Positions 41,355-51,418 of a DNA stretch of 64,000 bases are shown in pieces; position 1 is the stretch's first letter, and each line of letters opens with the position of its first letter. Both the position numbers and the translations under genes were made by a program. The notes beneath the pieces are model-generated. The model did not search any database. It saw only the letters and a list, made by a program, of their open reading frames with translations, and had not been told where the DNA came from. Source of the stretch: Leucobacter sp. OLIS6 (lineage in GTDB: Bacteria > Actinomycetota > Actinomycetes > Actinomycetales > Microbacteriaceae); assembly GCF_002752355.1 (NCBI RefSeq), contig NZ_MRAV01000001.1, positions 186,001 through 250,000 of the forward strand. The letters run 5' to 3'.

Positions 41355-41612
41355 ATGGTTGCGGTTCGGACCTGTGTTGCGTGCCGCCAGCGTGCGGAAC
41401 GTGCAGAGTTGCTCCGAGTCGTGCTGCGCGGGGGTCGGCTCATGGTCGATGAGCGCGCGGTGCTTCCCGGGCGCGGTGCGTGGGTGCATCCCACGCGCAG
41501 GTGTCTCGAACTCGCGGTGTCGCGCGGATCATTCGCGCGTGCACTCAGGGCATCGGGGAAACCCGATGCCAGCCCCTTAGAGAACAGGCTGAAAACACTC
41601 ATGGACAACTAA
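41355..41612 (+). CDS. ylxR: YlxR-family RNA-binding protein
   Basis: 85 residues, with the family signatures RTCVACRQ near the start and GRGAWVHP mid-protein. Encoded between nusA and infB as usual. The ATG at 41355 is chosen because the signature begins four residues later; a longer frame from 41283 has no support. Proposed nucleic-acid-binding or transcription-associated role. Confidence 0.9.
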   Translation: MVAVRTCVACRQRAERAELLRVVLRGGRLMVDERAVLPGRGAWVHPTRRCLELAVSRGSFARALRASGKPDASPLENRLKTLMDN

Positions 41613-41686
41613 TGAGCGGCTCACGATGAGGCCCGTCCGATAATCATGGTTCTCGCCTGTCTGGCGTGAACCCAGACAGGAGAAAA

Positions 41687-44401
41687 GTGGCAAACCCACG
41701 CGTACACGAGATCGCTGCAGAGCTCGGTGTCGATAGCAAGGTCGTCCTGGCCAAGCTGAAGGATATGGGCGAGTTCGTCAAGGCGTCCTCGTCCAGCGTC
41801 GCGCCCCCGGTGGCGCGCAAGGTCAAGGCCGCCCTCGAGGCGGACGGCGTCGCCAAGCCCGGCGCCGAAGGCGCTGCTCCGGCTGCGGCGAAGCCCGCCC
41901 CGAAGAAGCCCGCTGCGGGCCCGCGTCCCGGCCCGGCGAAGCCCGCCGCGCCCGCGAAGCCCGAGCCGGCTCCGGCGGCACCCGCCGCTGCTGAGCCCGC
42001 GGCTCCCGCCGCGCCCTCGAAGCCCGCGGCTCCGGCCGCTCCGGCTGCCGAGAAGCCCGCCGCGGCCCCGAAGCCCGGCGGCCCCAAGCCCGCTGCGGCT
42101 CCCAAGCCCGGTGCTCCGAAGCCCGCAGGCCCGCGTCCGGGCAACAACCCGTTCGCGAGCAGCCAGGGCATGGGCATTCCGCGTCCGCCGCGTCCGGGGA
42201 ACAACCCGTTCGCGGCCAACCAGGGCATGGGTCGCAACCGTCCCAACCCCGGCAACATCCCCCGGCCCGCTCCGCGCCCCCAGGGCGGCGGCGCTGGCGC
42301 CGGTCGTCCCGGCGGCCCCGGTCGCCCGGGCGGTCCCGGTCGTCCCGGCGGCGGTGGCGGTTTCAACCGTCCCGGTGGTGGCGGCGCACCCGGTGCGGGC
42401 GGCGGTTTCGCCGGCCCGCGTCCCGGTGGCGGTTTCGCCGGTCGTGGCCGTGGCGGCCGCGGTGCCGGTACCGCCGGTGCGTTCGGTCGTGGCGGCTCCA
42501 AGAGCAAGGCACGCAAGTCGAAGCGGGCGAAGCGCGCTGAATTCGAGATGCGCGAAGCGCCCTCGATCGGCGGCGTCCAGGTTCCCCGCGGCAACGGTTC
42601 GACCCCGATCCGTCTGCGCCGCGGCGCATCGCTGAGCGATTTCGCGGACAAGATCAACACGAGCGCCTCGAACCTCGTCACCATCCTCTTCCACCTGGGC
42701 GAGATGGCGACGGCGACGGAGTCGCTCGACGAGGCGACGTTCGAGATCCTGGGCGACGAGCTGGGCTACAAGATCCAGATCGTCTCGCCGGAGGACGAGG
42801 ACCGCGAGCTGCTCGAGGGCTTCGATATCGATATCGAGGCGGAGCTCGAAGAAGAGGGCGACGACGTCCTGCAGGCGCGGCCCCCGGTGGTCACCGTCAT
42901 GGGTCACGTCGATCACGGTAAGACCCGACTGCTCGACGCGATCCGCAAGGCGAACGTGGGCGGCGGCGAGGCCGGCGGCATCACCCAGCACATCGGTGCG
43001 TACCAGGTGCACACCGAGCACGACGGCGTCGATCGCGCGCTGACCTTCATCGATACCCCGGGTCACGAGGCGTTCACCGCCATGCGTGCCCGTGGTGCGC
43101 AGGTCACCGACATCGCGATCCTCGTGGTCGCGGCCGACGACGGCATCATGCCCCAGACGATCGAGGCGCTGAACCACGCGCAGTCGGCCGGCGTGCCGAT
43201 CGTGGTCGCCGTCAACAAGGTCGACAAGGAGGGCGCGAACCCCGAGAAGGTGCGCCAGCAGCTCACCGAGTTCGGTCTGGTCTCCGAGGAGTGGGGCGGC
43301 GACGTCATGTTCCGCGACGTCTCGGCGAAGAACGGCACCGGCATCAACGAACTGCTCGACGCGGTCCTGCTGACCGCCGACGCCGGTCTCGACCTGCGCG
43401 CGAACCCCGACAAGGACGCGCGCGGCGTGGCCATCGAGGCGAAGCTCGACAAGGGCCGCGGCTCGGTCGCGACCGTCCTCATCCAGTCGGGCACCCTGCG
43501 CGTCGGCGACGCGATCGTCGCGGGCACGGCCTACGGCCGCGTCCGTGCGATGCACGACGAGAACGGCGAGACCGTGCTCGAGGCGCTGCCGTCGCGTCCG
43601 GTGCAGGTGCAGGGTCTGTCTTCGGTGCCCCGCGCCGGCGACAACTTCATCGTCACCGGCGATGACCGAACCGCTCGCCAGATCGCCGAGAAGCGCGAGG
43701 CCGTGGAGCGCAACGCCCAGCTGGCGAAGGCGCGCAAGCGTCTCAGCCTGGAGGAGTTCACCAAGGCCCTCGAGGATGGCAAGGTCGAGTCCCTCAACCT
43801 GATCATCAAGGGCGATGTCGCCGGTGCCGTCGAGGCACTGGAGGAGTCGCTCATGAAGATCGAGGTCGACGATTCGGTCCAGCTGCGCATCCTGCACCGC
43901 GGCGTGGGCGCGATCACCGCGTCCGACGTGGACCTGGCGACGATCGACAACGCGATCGTCATCGGCTTCAACGTGCGTCCCGACGTCAAGGCCCGCGAAC
44001 GCGCTGCGCGCGAGGGCATCGACATCCGGTTCTACAACGTCATCTACAACGCGCTCGACGACATCGAGGCCTCGCTCAAGGGCATGCTCAAGCCCGAGTA
44101 CGAAGAGGTCCAGTCGGGTGTGGCGGAGATCCGCGAGGTGTTCCGCTCGTCGAAGTTCGGCAACATCGCCGGTGTCATCGTCCGCAGCGGTACCATCACG
44201 CGCAACGCCAAGGCGCGCGTGATCCGCGAGGGCGTCGTGATCGCCGACGGTCTGGCCATCGAGTCGCTGCGTCGCTTCAAGGACGACGTGACCGAGGTCA
44301 AGACCGACTTCGAGGCCGGTATCGGTCTGGGTAAGTACAACGACATCCAGATCGGCGACGAGATCGAGACCACCGAGATGGTGGAGAAGGCGCGCGACTA
44401 G
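41687..44401 (+). CDS. infB: Translation initiation factor IF-2
   Basis: GTPase that delivers initiator tRNA. 904 residues: N-terminal IF2N domain ([19 protein letters not shown]), a long Ala/Pro/Lys then Gly/Arg-rich linker, the second IF2N motif, and a G domain with GHVDHGKT (near 406), DTPGHE (near 456), NKVD (near 510), plus domains II-IV. The GTG at 41687 has AGGAG 6 nt upstream and begins the conserved N-terminus. Confidence 0.98.
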   Translation: MANPRVHEIAAELGVDSKVVLAKLKDMGEFVKASSSSVAPPVARKVKAALEADGVAKPGAEGAAPAAAKPAPKKPAAGPRPGPAKPAAPAKPEPAPAAPAAAEPAAPAAPSKPAAPAAPAAEKPAAAPKPGGPKPAAAPKPGAPKPAGPRPGNNPFASSQGMGIPRPPRPGNNPFAANQGMGRNRPNPGNIPRPAPRPQGGGAGAGRPGGPGRPGGPGRPGGGGGFNRPGGGGAPGAGGGFAGPRPGGGFAGRGRGGRGAGTAGAFGRGGSKSKARKSKRAKRAEFEMREAPSIGGVQVPRGNGSTPIRLRRGASLSDFADKINTSASNLVTILFHLGEMATATESLDEATFEILGDELGYKIQIVSPEDEDRELLEGFDIDIEAELEEEGDDVLQARPPVVTVMGHVDHGKTRLLDAIRKANVGGGEAGGITQHIGAYQVHTEHDGVDRALTFIDTPGHEAFTAMRARGAQVTDIAILVVAADDGIMPQTIEALNHAQSAGVPIVVAVNKVDKEGANPEKVRQQLTEFGLVSEEWGGDVMFRDVSAKNGTGINELLDAVLLTADAGLDLRANPDKDARGVAIEAKLDKGRGSVATVLIQSGTLRVGDAIVAGTAYGRVRAMHDENGETVLEALPSRPVQVQGLSSVPRAGDNFIVTGDDRTARQIAEKREAVERNAQLAKARKRLSLEEFTKALEDGKVESLNLIIKGDVAGAVEALEESLMKIEVDDSVQLRILHRGVGAITASDVDLATIDNAIVIGFNVRPDVKARERAAREGIDIRFYNVIYNALDDIEASLKGMLKPEYEEVQSGVAEIREVFRSSKFGNIAGVIVRSGTITRNAKARVIREGVVIADGLAIESLRRFKDDVTEVKTDFEAGIGLGKYNDIQIGDEIETTEMVEKARD

Positions 44402-44413
44402 TCGCTCGATCCG

Positions 44414-44457
44414 AACGGGTGCGGCCCGGGAGCTTCGGCTCCCGGGCCGCACCCGTT
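44414..44457. terminator. Terminator after infB
   Basis: 19-bp stem (44414-44432 with 44439-44457), loop CTTCGG, ending in TTT. Serves infB and possibly the convergent DUF805 gene. Confidence 0.85.
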
Positions 44458-44468
44458 TCTGCGTGTCG

Positions 44469-45071
44469 TCAGGATCCGATGCGCGACCGATCGAAGCGTC
44501 GTCCGAGCGGCTTCGGCGACAGGAGCGTGAACACGAGCACGATGATGCCGCCGAACGGGACGAAGCCGAGGAACCAGAAACCGCCGGACAGGTTGGCGTC
44601 GTGCAGGCGCCGCCAGGTGATCGAGAGTGTGGGGACGATCGCGGCGAGGTTGCAGAGGACGAGCGCCGACAGCCCGATGATGAAGAGCGTGAACCCGAGC
44701 GGGTGCGACTCGAACTCGATGGCCCCGTTCGACGTGGAGGTCGTCCCATCGGAATACTGGCGCAGCGTCTGGGCGTCCCAGTCGGTCGACAGGAAGAGGC
44801 CGGAGTAGAGCAGGACCAGGCAGGCGAGCGATACGAGCGCGACGAAGAGCCGGGAGTACCAGAACTCGCTGCGCGATGCCCGACCCGAGAACCTGGCGTA
44901 CCCGACGAGGAAGCGTCGGATCGCCTGAGGGAAGGTCGCCCCGTAAAGCGGTCGGCTCGGATCGCGCGGGTCCGCGGCCCCGTCGAACGGTTCGCCGGGC
45001 CCGGGAAGGGGGAAGCCGGTTCCCGGGGGCACGGGCGCGTGGGGGAGGTCGGAAGAGGGGTCGTGGCTCAT
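44469..45071 (-). CDS. DUF805 membrane protein
   Basis: 200 residues. A Pro-rich N-terminus is followed by the DUF805 signatures GRASRSEFWY and SITWRRLHDANLSGGFWFL and four helices. Function unknown. TAGACT ends 6 nt before the ATG (leaderless). Confidence 0.85.
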   Translation of the reverse strand: MSHDPSSDLPHAPVPPGTGFPLPGPGEPFDGAADPRDPSRPLYGATFPQAIRRFLVGYARFSGRASRSEFWYSRLFVALVSLACLVLLYSGLFLSTDWDAQTLRQYSDGTTSTSNGAIEFESHPLGFTLFIIGLSALVLCNLAAIVPTLSITWRRLHDANLSGGFWFLGFVPFGGIIVLVFTLLSPKPLGRRFDRSRIGS

Positions 45072-45117
45072 GCCGGCAGTCTATGAGTACTGGTTCCGTG
45101 GGCGGTAGGCTGGGGGT

Positions 45118-45678
45118 ATGGCAAATCCCAGGGCTGGCAAGGTAGCGGAGCGGATCCAGCAGATCATCGCTCGACGTCTCGAGAAGGGGCTGCGCGACCC
45201 GCGGCTCGGCTTCGTGACGATCACCGATGTGCGCGTCACGGGCGACCTGCAGCACGCGAGCATCTTCTACACCGTGTACGGCAGCGAGGACGAGCAGAAG
45301 GACTCCGCGGCGGCGCTCAAGGCTGCGACGGGAATGCTGCGCAGCGAGGTCGGCCGCCAGCTCGGCACGCGTCTCACGCCGACGCTCGAGTTCATCCACG
45401 ACGAGTTGCCCGAGACCGCCGAGCACCTCTCGGTGCTGCTCGCGGAGGCGAAGCAGCGCGACGAGGCCGCGCAGGCGCTCGCGGCGAACGCCCAGTACGC
45501 CGGCGAGGCGGACCCGTACTCGAAGCCGCAGGCCGAGGAGGCCGACGACTCCGATGACGAGGACGACGAGCTCGAAGCGCTCGACGAAGAGGTGGACGAC
45601 GACTTCGACGACGAGGACCTCGACGACACCGACGAGGATCTCGACGACGAGCCCGAGGCGGCCCCCGCGTCCCGCTGA
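45118..45678 (+). CDS. rbfA: Ribosome-binding factor A
   Basis: 30S maturation factor. Residues 1-125 are the KH-type RbfA fold ([40 protein letters not shown]). An unusually long tail follows: about 50 residues mostly of Asp and Glu. TAGGCT ends 6 nt before the ATG (leaderless). Confidence 0.94.
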   Translation: MANPRAGKVAERIQQIIARRLEKGLRDPRLGFVTITDVRVTGDLQHASIFYTVYGSEDEQKDSAAALKAATGMLRSEVGRQLGTRLTPTLEFIHDELPETAEHLSVLLAEAKQRDEAAQALAANAQYAGEADPYSKPQAEEADDSDDEDDELEALDEEVDDDFDDEDLDDTDEDLDDEPEAAPASR

Positions 45679-45685
45679 TCCCGGG

Positions 45686-46123
45686 TCAGCGCTTCCGCAG
45701 GTCTTCGGCGAGCATCACGATGATGCCGCTGGGGCCGCGCACGTAGCTGAGCTTGTAGACGCCCTGGTAGTCGGCGACGCCCCGCAACGGGCGGCAGCCG
45801 TGCCGGGCGGCGATGGCAAGTGCAGCGTCGATGTCGTCGACCGAGAACGCGACCCGGTGCATGCCGATCTCGTTCGGGAGCGTCGGCTCGGTCTCGATGG
45901 CGTCCGGATGCAGATATTCGAATAGTTCGATGCGGCCGTGCCCGTCGGGTGTCTGCAGCATCGCGATGCGTGCGTGGTTGCCGTCCAGGCCGACGGCGGT
46001 GTCGGCCCATTCGCCGCTGACCTCGTCGCGCCCCAGCACGGTGAGGCCGAGGTCGACGAAGAAGGCGATGGCCGCCTCGAGGTCGCGCACGGCGATGCCG
46101 ACGTTCTCCAGTCTGATGCTCAT
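45686..46123 (-). CDS. VOC-family protein, probable methylmalonyl-CoA epimerase
   Basis: 145-residue glyoxalase-fold protein with two beta-alpha-beta-beta-beta modules (LENVGIAVRDLEAAIAFF; MHRVAFSVDDIDAALA) and metal-ligand candidates in both. The best guess is methylmalonyl-CoA epimerase or a lyase of the same fold; substrate not determinable. Start 46123, 7 nt after TAGCAT, preferred over the ATG at 46132 that lies within that element. Confidence 0.7.
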   Translation of the reverse strand: MSIRLENVGIAVRDLEAAIAFFVDLGLTVLGRDEVSGEWADTAVGLDGNHARIAMLQTPDGHGRIELFEYLHPDAIETEPTLPNEIGMHRVAFSVDDIDAALAIAARHGCRPLRGVADYQGVYKLSYVRGPSGIIVMLAEDLRKR

Positions 46124-46180
46124 GCCGGGCATGCTAGTCCGGTCCGCGGCCGCGGGCCAGACCGCTGGGCCGCGCGCGGT

Positions 46181-47119
46181 TCAGGGTAACCGGATCCGGT
46201 CGTCCTCCGCGACGACGAGGCCGTCGGCCAGGAGCGTCGAGAGTGCGCGCTCGGCCTGTTCGGCCGAGCCCGGGCCGTCGCCGGCCCGGCCCGCATCGGC
46301 CCCATCGCCGCGGGCGGCGGCGAGGGCCTCGTCGCGGGGGATCGAGCCGTGCTCCGCGCGGAGCGCCGCGAGGACCCGGCCACGGGCCTGACGGTCGCTG
46401 CCCTCGAAGCGGGCCTGCTTGGGGCGTTTGCTCGGGGCGTTGTCCGGGTAGCCGGCCCCGCGCCACTCGCACCAGGATGCGATGGGGCAGGCGTCGCAGC
46501 GCGGCGCGCGCGCCGTGCAGACGATGGCGCCGAGCTCCATCGCTGCGGCGTTGAACGCCTGCGCGGAGTCCTCGCCCGCGGGCAGCAACCGCTCCATATC
46601 GTCGAGATCCTGGGGCGACGGCATGCCCGCAGCGGCCCGGCCGTGCACCGCGCGGGCGAGCACGCGCCGGGTGTTGGTGTCGACGACGGGGTGCCGGTCG
46701 CCGAACGCGAAGGCGGCGACGGCGCGCGCCGTGTAGGGGCCGATGCCGGTGAGCGAGAGCAGCGTCTCGACATCGCGCGGGACCTCCCCGTCGTGCTCGG
46801 CGACGATCTGCTGCGCCGCGCGATGCAGCCAGAGCGCGCGCCGCGGGTAGCCGAGCCGATCCCAGGCGCGGAGCGCCTCGCCCGGTTCGGCGGAGGCGAG
46901 CGCAGCCGGCGTGGGCCAGCGCTCCATCCAGTCGAGGTACCGGGGCAGCACCCGATCGACCTGGGTCTGCTGCAGCATGAACTCCGACACGAGGACGGCC
47001 CAGGGCGATGCGTCGGGATCGCGCCAGGGCAGCTCGCGTGCAGCGCCGGAGAACCACTCGATCAGGGCCGGGGCGATACCCGTGGCCTGCATGACCTCGG
47101 GATCGGGGCGAGTCGGCAC
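46181..47119 (-). CDS. mutY: A/G-specific adenine glycosylase MutY
   Basis: Removes adenine opposite 8-oxoguanine. 312 residues: helix-hairpin-helix LTGIGPYTARAVAAFAFG, catalytic Asp region VVDTNTRRVL, and a C-x6-C-x2-C-x5-C iron-sulphur motif (CTARAPRCDACPIASWC). It lacks the C-terminal Nudix-like 8-oxoG-recognition domain of E. coli MutY. GTG start at 47119, 6 nt after TAGACT. Confidence 0.92.
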   Translation of the reverse strand: MPTRPDPEVMQATGIAPALIEWFSGAARELPWRDPDASPWAVLVSEFMLQQTQVDRVLPRYLDWMERWPTPAALASAEPGEALRAWDRLGYPRRALWLHRAAQQIVAEHDGEVPRDVETLLSLTGIGPYTARAVAAFAFGDRHPVVDTNTRRVLARAVHGRAAAGMPSPQDLDDMERLLPAGEDSAQAFNAAAMELGAIVCTARAPRCDACPIASWCEWRGAGYPDNAPSKRPKQARFEGSDRQARGRVLAALRAEHGSIPRDEALAAARGDGADAGRAGDGPGSAEQAERALSTLLADGLVVAEDDRIRLP

Positions 47120-47314
47120 TCCACCAGTCTAGGAGACACCGAAGCGGCCGGGCGCGGGCCGAGGAGGAGCGGCCGAGGATCGTGTCCCCAAAAGGGGGGT
47201 CATTTTGCTGTGAACCCGCCAAATGGTCTCAGGCAACTGCTTGGGTACTGCGGGGGACCGCCCGCGGAATCGGCGCGAGCGGCCTCGATGACTCACACAC
47301 GAATTGGGGAGAAT

Positions 47315-49945
47315 ATGGGGAATCGGACTTTCGGATCGGGCAAGCTGCCCGGGCGGGCGCGCAGCGGCGCCACTCGCGGCGCACTGGTCTTCACCGTCGG
47401 ACTCGCGACGGTCGCTGCGGGGGCCGTGCTGCCCGTGTCCGCCGCGAACGCGGCAGCGGACACCATCACGGTCACGAGCCTCGGGCTCACCGGCAACGCC
47501 GGTGCGGGCAACTGCGCGGCGACGGCGGGCGGAAGCGACTGCACACTGCGGGGCGCGCTCGAGATCGCGAACGCGTCGACCAACCCGGACGGCGTGAAGA
47601 TCGACTTCGCTCCGTCGCTCGCCGGGACCGGGCAGATCGCCTTCCCCGGCACGGTCACCGCGGCGAACAGCATGTCGACCTCGGTGCTCAATCCCGGCTC
47701 CGAGAACACCGCGAACGGAGCCCGCTACGTCGTCGATGCGAAGGTCCCCGTCTCGATCGACTTCACCAATCTCGACGGGATCGAGGACCAGGACGGTTCC
47801 CACCTCGCGGGCATCTACGTGAAATCCGACGACGTCACCCTGGCGAACCTCAAGAACATGCGCGCCGCCGAGTCCGGCATCGCCGTGCGCGGCAGCGGCA
47901 CCGTCATCGACGGTGTGCGCCTCGAGGATCCGACTTCGCCGGTGCAGGAGGTCGGCGTGCTGCTGCTCGACGGCGCTTCCGACACGAGGATCGTCGACAC
48001 CACCGTCTACAGCCCGTATTGGGGCAGCGTGGTGGTCGACAACAAGGCCACCGTCACGAACACCGTGATCGACGGCCTCGTGAGCCGCGGCGTCGAGAAC
48101 TGGGGCCACCTCATGTTCGAGGACGACTCGGTGGTGAACGGCTTCTCGGTCGCGAACAGCACGCTCGGTGCGCTCGAGGAGACCTCGCCCTCGCACGGCC
48201 TCTTCATCAACCCGGGCGTCGTCGCCTCGGGCGTGAAGCTCGTCGACTCGACCTTCCAGTCGCCGGGCAAGGAAGGCATCCACTTCTACGGCGCCGGCCA
48301 GAAGCTCACCGGAACCGAGATCACCGGCACGAAGTTCGTCGGGACCGACGCGAAGAACCTCGGTCGCGTCGTCTCGGACAACACGGCGGAGTTCGCCGGG
48401 CTCGACTTCACGGACAACCGCGTCGATTACGCGGGCGGCGCGGTCTTCCGCGGTTCGGTGTCGAACGCGCGCATCGATGACAACACCGTGACGAACAGCG
48501 TCGATCTCGGAGCCGCCGCGCTGCAGCTCGGCCGCACGCTCGACGGAGTGAGCGTCAGCGGCAACCACTTCGAGCACCTCTACACCCTCGACACGATCCG
48601 CGTCGAAGGCACTTCGGCGAAGAACGTGTCCATCTCGGGGAACACGCTCAAGAACCTGTACGCCTCGGTGTCGCGCTCGGCGATTCGCATCGACGCCCCC
48701 GGCAGCGGCAACGTCGTCGACGGCAACACGCTGACGCAGAAGAACGACGACCCGTTCATGCGCCCCGACTCGTTCAACCACTGGGCGATCTACAACTCGG
48801 CGAACGCGACGGCGAACGACGCGAGCGTCGGCTGGGCGGTCACGAACAACTCGATCGACGGCTTCGGCTGGGACTACATCGGCAACCGCGAGGGCGGATC
48901 GCAGGCCCCGATCGTGCACAACGCGCGCGGCAAGCTGCTCGTCACGGGCAACACCTTCGGCGAGCACACGCGCGGCAGCCTCACCACCGACGTGGAGCAC
49001 AGCGGCTACTGGTTCCTCTGGAACGTGGGCGACACAGTGAGCAACAACACGGTGCAGACCTACCGCGCCGACCAGGTCTCGATCGACGGCGACGCCGATG
49101 AGGTCACCTTCACCGCCACGAAGCCGGCGCAGAACCTGATCGGGAACAACGACGCGACCGCGCCGGTGACGCTGCACGTCTACTGGACCGCAGACAACCA
49201 CGCCGAGGTGTACCTCGGCAAGGTCGAGGACGTCAGCCCCGGTGACCGCGTGACGCTCCCGGCGAAGGGCAACACCGGCGGCCACATCCGTTTGCAGACC
49301 GTCGACGCGAACGGCAACACCTCGCAGTACTCGTCGATCGACCCGAACGCCGAGAGCTCGATTCCCTCGGCTCCGAAGGTGACCGGTACGGAGAGCACCT
49401 CTGCGACCGGCACCGGCACGGCCGGCGGAACCTTCACGGTGCGTGACGAGTCGGGCGCCCAGGTCGCGACCGGCCCCATCGACGACTCGGGCAACTGGTC
49501 GGCGACGGGGCTCAAGTGCGGCACCGAGTACACCGTCGTGCAGTCGGTCGACGGTATCGAGAGCCGTGAGACGACGTTCAAGACGGTGGCCTGCCCGACC
49601 GGCAGCAACGCCTCGGCGAACGGCACCAGCTCGGCCGACGGCGCGGACGGGACCAGCAACGCCGGAGGCAGCAACGCCAACGGCACGAGCACTGCCACGG
49701 GCGCGAACGGCACGAGCACCGCGAACGGCACGAGCACCGCGAACGGCGCGAACACGAACGCTGCCGCCGACGGCACCTCGGCGAACGGCACCGCCTCGGG
49801 CACGGCCGGGCAGAGCGACGCCAAGGGCGACGGCTCGCTTCCGACCACCGGTAGCGGCGATCTCGGTGGTCTCGCGATCGGTGCGCTGGCGCTGCTGGCG
49901 CTCGGCGGAGGCGCGCTGCTGATTGCGCGACGTCGCCGGGCATAA
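47315..49945 (+). CDS. LPXTG-anchored surface protein with parallel beta-helix
   Basis: 876-residue secreted protein. Signal peptide (cleavage near ANA-ADT), a CSLREA-like segment (DCTLRGALEIAN), and a long parallel beta-helix region (repeated G-N-x-(V/I/L) turns, about residues 130-600). An Ig-like domain (TFTVRDESG ... TVACPTG), a low-complexity NGTS/NGAN tract, then LPTTG, a hydrophobic helix and RRRRA complete it. Sortase would link it to the wall. Beta-helices often bind or cleave polysaccharides; the substrate is unknown. The ATG at 47315 has GGGGAG upstream; 47288 is an alternative. Confidence 0.85.
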   Translation: MGNRTFGSGKLPGRARSGATRGALVFTVGLATVAAGAVLPVSAANAAADTITVTSLGLTGNAGAGNCAATAGGSDCTLRGALEIANASTNPDGVKIDFAPSLAGTGQIAFPGTVTAANSMSTSVLNPGSENTANGARYVVDAKVPVSIDFTNLDGIEDQDGSHLAGIYVKSDDVTLANLKNMRAAESGIAVRGSGTVIDGVRLEDPTSPVQEVGVLLLDGASDTRIVDTTVYSPYWGSVVVDNKATVTNTVIDGLVSRGVENWGHLMFEDDSVVNGFSVANSTLGALEETSPSHGLFINPGVVASGVKLVDSTFQSPGKEGIHFYGAGQKLTGTEITGTKFVGTDAKNLGRVVSDNTAEFAGLDFTDNRVDYAGGAVFRGSVSNARIDDNTVTNSVDLGAAALQLGRTLDGVSVSGNHFEHLYTLDTIRVEGTSAKNVSISGNTLKNLYASVSRSAIRIDAPGSGNVVDGNTLTQKNDDPFMRPDSFNHWAIYNSANATANDASVGWAVTNNSIDGFGWDYIGNREGGSQAPIVHNARGKLLVTGNTFGEHTRGSLTTDVEHSGYWFLWNVGDTVSNNTVQTYRADQVSIDGDADEVTFTATKPAQNLIGNNDATAPVTLHVYWTADNHAEVYLGKVEDVSPGDRVTLPAKGNTGGHIRLQTVDANGNTSQYSSIDPNAESSIPSAPKVTGTESTSATGTGTAGGTFTVRDESGAQVATGPIDDSGNWSATGLKCGTEYTVVQSVDGIESRETTFKTVACPTGSNASANGTSSADGADGTSNAGGSNANGTSTATGANGTSTANGTSTANGANTNAAADGTSANGTASGTAGQSDAKGDGSLPTTGSGDLGGLAIGALALLALGGGALLIARRRRA

Positions 49946-49972
49946 CCGGTTCCCCGCGCGCTCGCGCAGGAC

Positions 49973-50004
49973 AGGGCGGCGGTCTCCTCGGAGGCTGCCG
50001 CCCT
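49973..50004 (+). terminator. Hairpin after the surface-protein gene
   Basis: 8-bp GC stem (49973-49980 with 49997-50004) with a partially paired loop; no T-run. Confidence 0.4.
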
Positions 50005-50048
50005 CGTCTGCGGAGGGCGCGCCGGTCGGCCGGATAGGCTGTACGGCG

Positions 50049-51020
50049 ATGCACGCCGAGAACGCGGGGGCGGCCCCGCAGAAGACTGAAGCCCCCAACG
50101 GGATCCTGCTGGTCGACAAGGCCGAGACCTGGACCAGCCACGATGCCGTCGCGAAGACCCGACGCGCGCTCGGCCTCAAGAAGGTCGGGCACGCGGGCAC
50201 CCTCGACCCGATGGCGACGGGGCTGCTCGTGCTCGGTGCGGGACCGGCGACCCGCCTGCTCACGCACCTGGTCGGGCTCGACAAGGTCTACGTCACCACG
50301 ATCCGCCTCGGGATCGCGACCGTCAGCGACGACCGCGAGAGCGAAGCGATCGGGACCGCGGACCCTGCCGCCATCGCGGCGCTCGCACGGGATCCGGAGC
50401 GGATCCGCGCAGCCGCGGCCGAGCTCACCGGTGCGATCGAGCAGTCGCCCAGCGCGGTGAGTGCGATCAAGGTCGACGGACGCCGCGCCTACGACCGGGT
50501 GCGCGCCGGCGAGACCGTCGAGCTCAAGAAGCGCCCGGTCACCGTGCACCGCTTCGAGCTGGGGGAGCCCCGCACCGCCACGGGCGCGAACGGCGAAGCC
50601 GTGATCGACGTCGACGCGGTGGTGGAGTGCTCGTCGGGCACCTACGTCCGCGCGCTCGCCAGGGACCTCGGCGCGGCTCTCGGCGTCGGCGGCCACCTCA
50701 CCGCGCTCCGCCGCACCGAAGTCGGCCCCTTCTCGGTCTCCGACGCGGTGAGCACCGAGCGGCTGGCGGCGGGGAATCCCGGCCCGCTCCTCACCCCGAC
50801 CGAGGTCGCCGCACGGCTCTTCCCGGTGCTCCGGCTCACCGCCGAGCAGACCGTCGACCTCGGCAACGGCAAGCGGCTCGAGGTCGAGGCGCCCGACGCG
50901 AAGCTCGTCGCCGCCGTCGCGCCCGACGACCGCCTCGTCGGCCTCATCGAGGTCAAGCGCGGACGCACCCGCGTCGTCACCAACTTCCCCGTGCCCGTCG
51001 AGGGGAGCAGCGCGGCATGA
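50049..51020 (+). CDS. truB: tRNA pseudouridine55 synthase TruB
   Basis: Makes pseudouridine 55 in the tRNA T-loop. 323 residues; catalytic GHAGTLDPMATGLL, and YVRALARDLG. TAGGCT ends 8 nt before the ATG. Overlaps the next gene by ATGA. Confidence 0.96.
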   Translation: MHAENAGAAPQKTEAPNGILLVDKAETWTSHDAVAKTRRALGLKKVGHAGTLDPMATGLLVLGAGPATRLLTHLVGLDKVYVTTIRLGIATVSDDRESEAIGTADPAAIAALARDPERIRAAAAELTGAIEQSPSAVSAIKVDGRRAYDRVRAGETVELKKRPVTVHRFELGEPRTATGANGEAVIDVDAVVECSSGTYVRALARDLGAALGVGGHLTALRRTEVGPFSVSDAVSTERLAAGNPGPLLTPTEVAARLFPVLRLTAEQTVDLGNGKRLEVEAPDAKLVAAVAPDDRLVGLIEVKRGRTRVVTNFPVPVEGSSAA

Positions 51021-51373
51021 TCCTCTGGTTCACGATCCTGCAGATGGTCGTCGCGTTCGCGGGCGCGGCGACCTGCCTCGTGGTGTTCCTGCGCAAGAGC
51101 GCGCCCAACGACTACGTGCTCGGCGCCACCCTGCTCGCCGGAGTGCTGCTGCTCGCGCAGATGGTCGTCGCGATCATCGCGCCGGCGACGGGCAACGCGC
51201 CCGTCGGCGACCCGCTCGAGTTCTGGCTCTACCTGATCGTCGCCCTCGCGCTGCCGTTCGCGGCGGGCTTCTGGGCGCTCGTCGACCGCAGCCGCACCGC
51301 GAACCTGGTGCTCGCCGTCGTGCTCATCTCGGTCGCCGTGATGACCTACCGCATGCAGGTCATCTGGGGGTGA
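51017..51373 (+). CDS. Small four-helix membrane protein
   Basis: 118 residues, almost wholly hydrophobic with four predicted helices. Translationally coupled to truB (ATGA overlap). No recognised family. Confidence 0.7.
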   Translation: MILWFTILQMVVAFAGAATCLVVFLRKSAPNDYVLGATLLAGVLLLAQMVVAIIAPATGNAPVGDPLEFWLYLIVALALPFAAGFWALVDRSRTANLVLAVVLISVAVMTYRMQVIWG

Positions 51374-51418
51374 CCTGCGCGGAGGAACCGTGTCCGACCG
51401 GCGGATACACTGGAAGCC

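Noticed and set aside
41621..44749. Antisense frame of about 1,000 codons over infB
   Set aside because: Mirror of the infB coding strand; composition is typical of a shadow and IF-2 motifs on the plus strand are complete.
47186..47197. CCCCAAAAGGGG as an operator or terminator
   Set aside because: A 4-bp stem with a 4-nt loop is too short to call; noted only as unusual composition upstream of the surface protein.
47129..50284. Antisense frame of about 1,050 codons over the surface-protein gene
   Set aside because: Val/Arg/Asp-rich shadow; the plus-strand frame has signal peptide, beta-helix and LPXTG in order.
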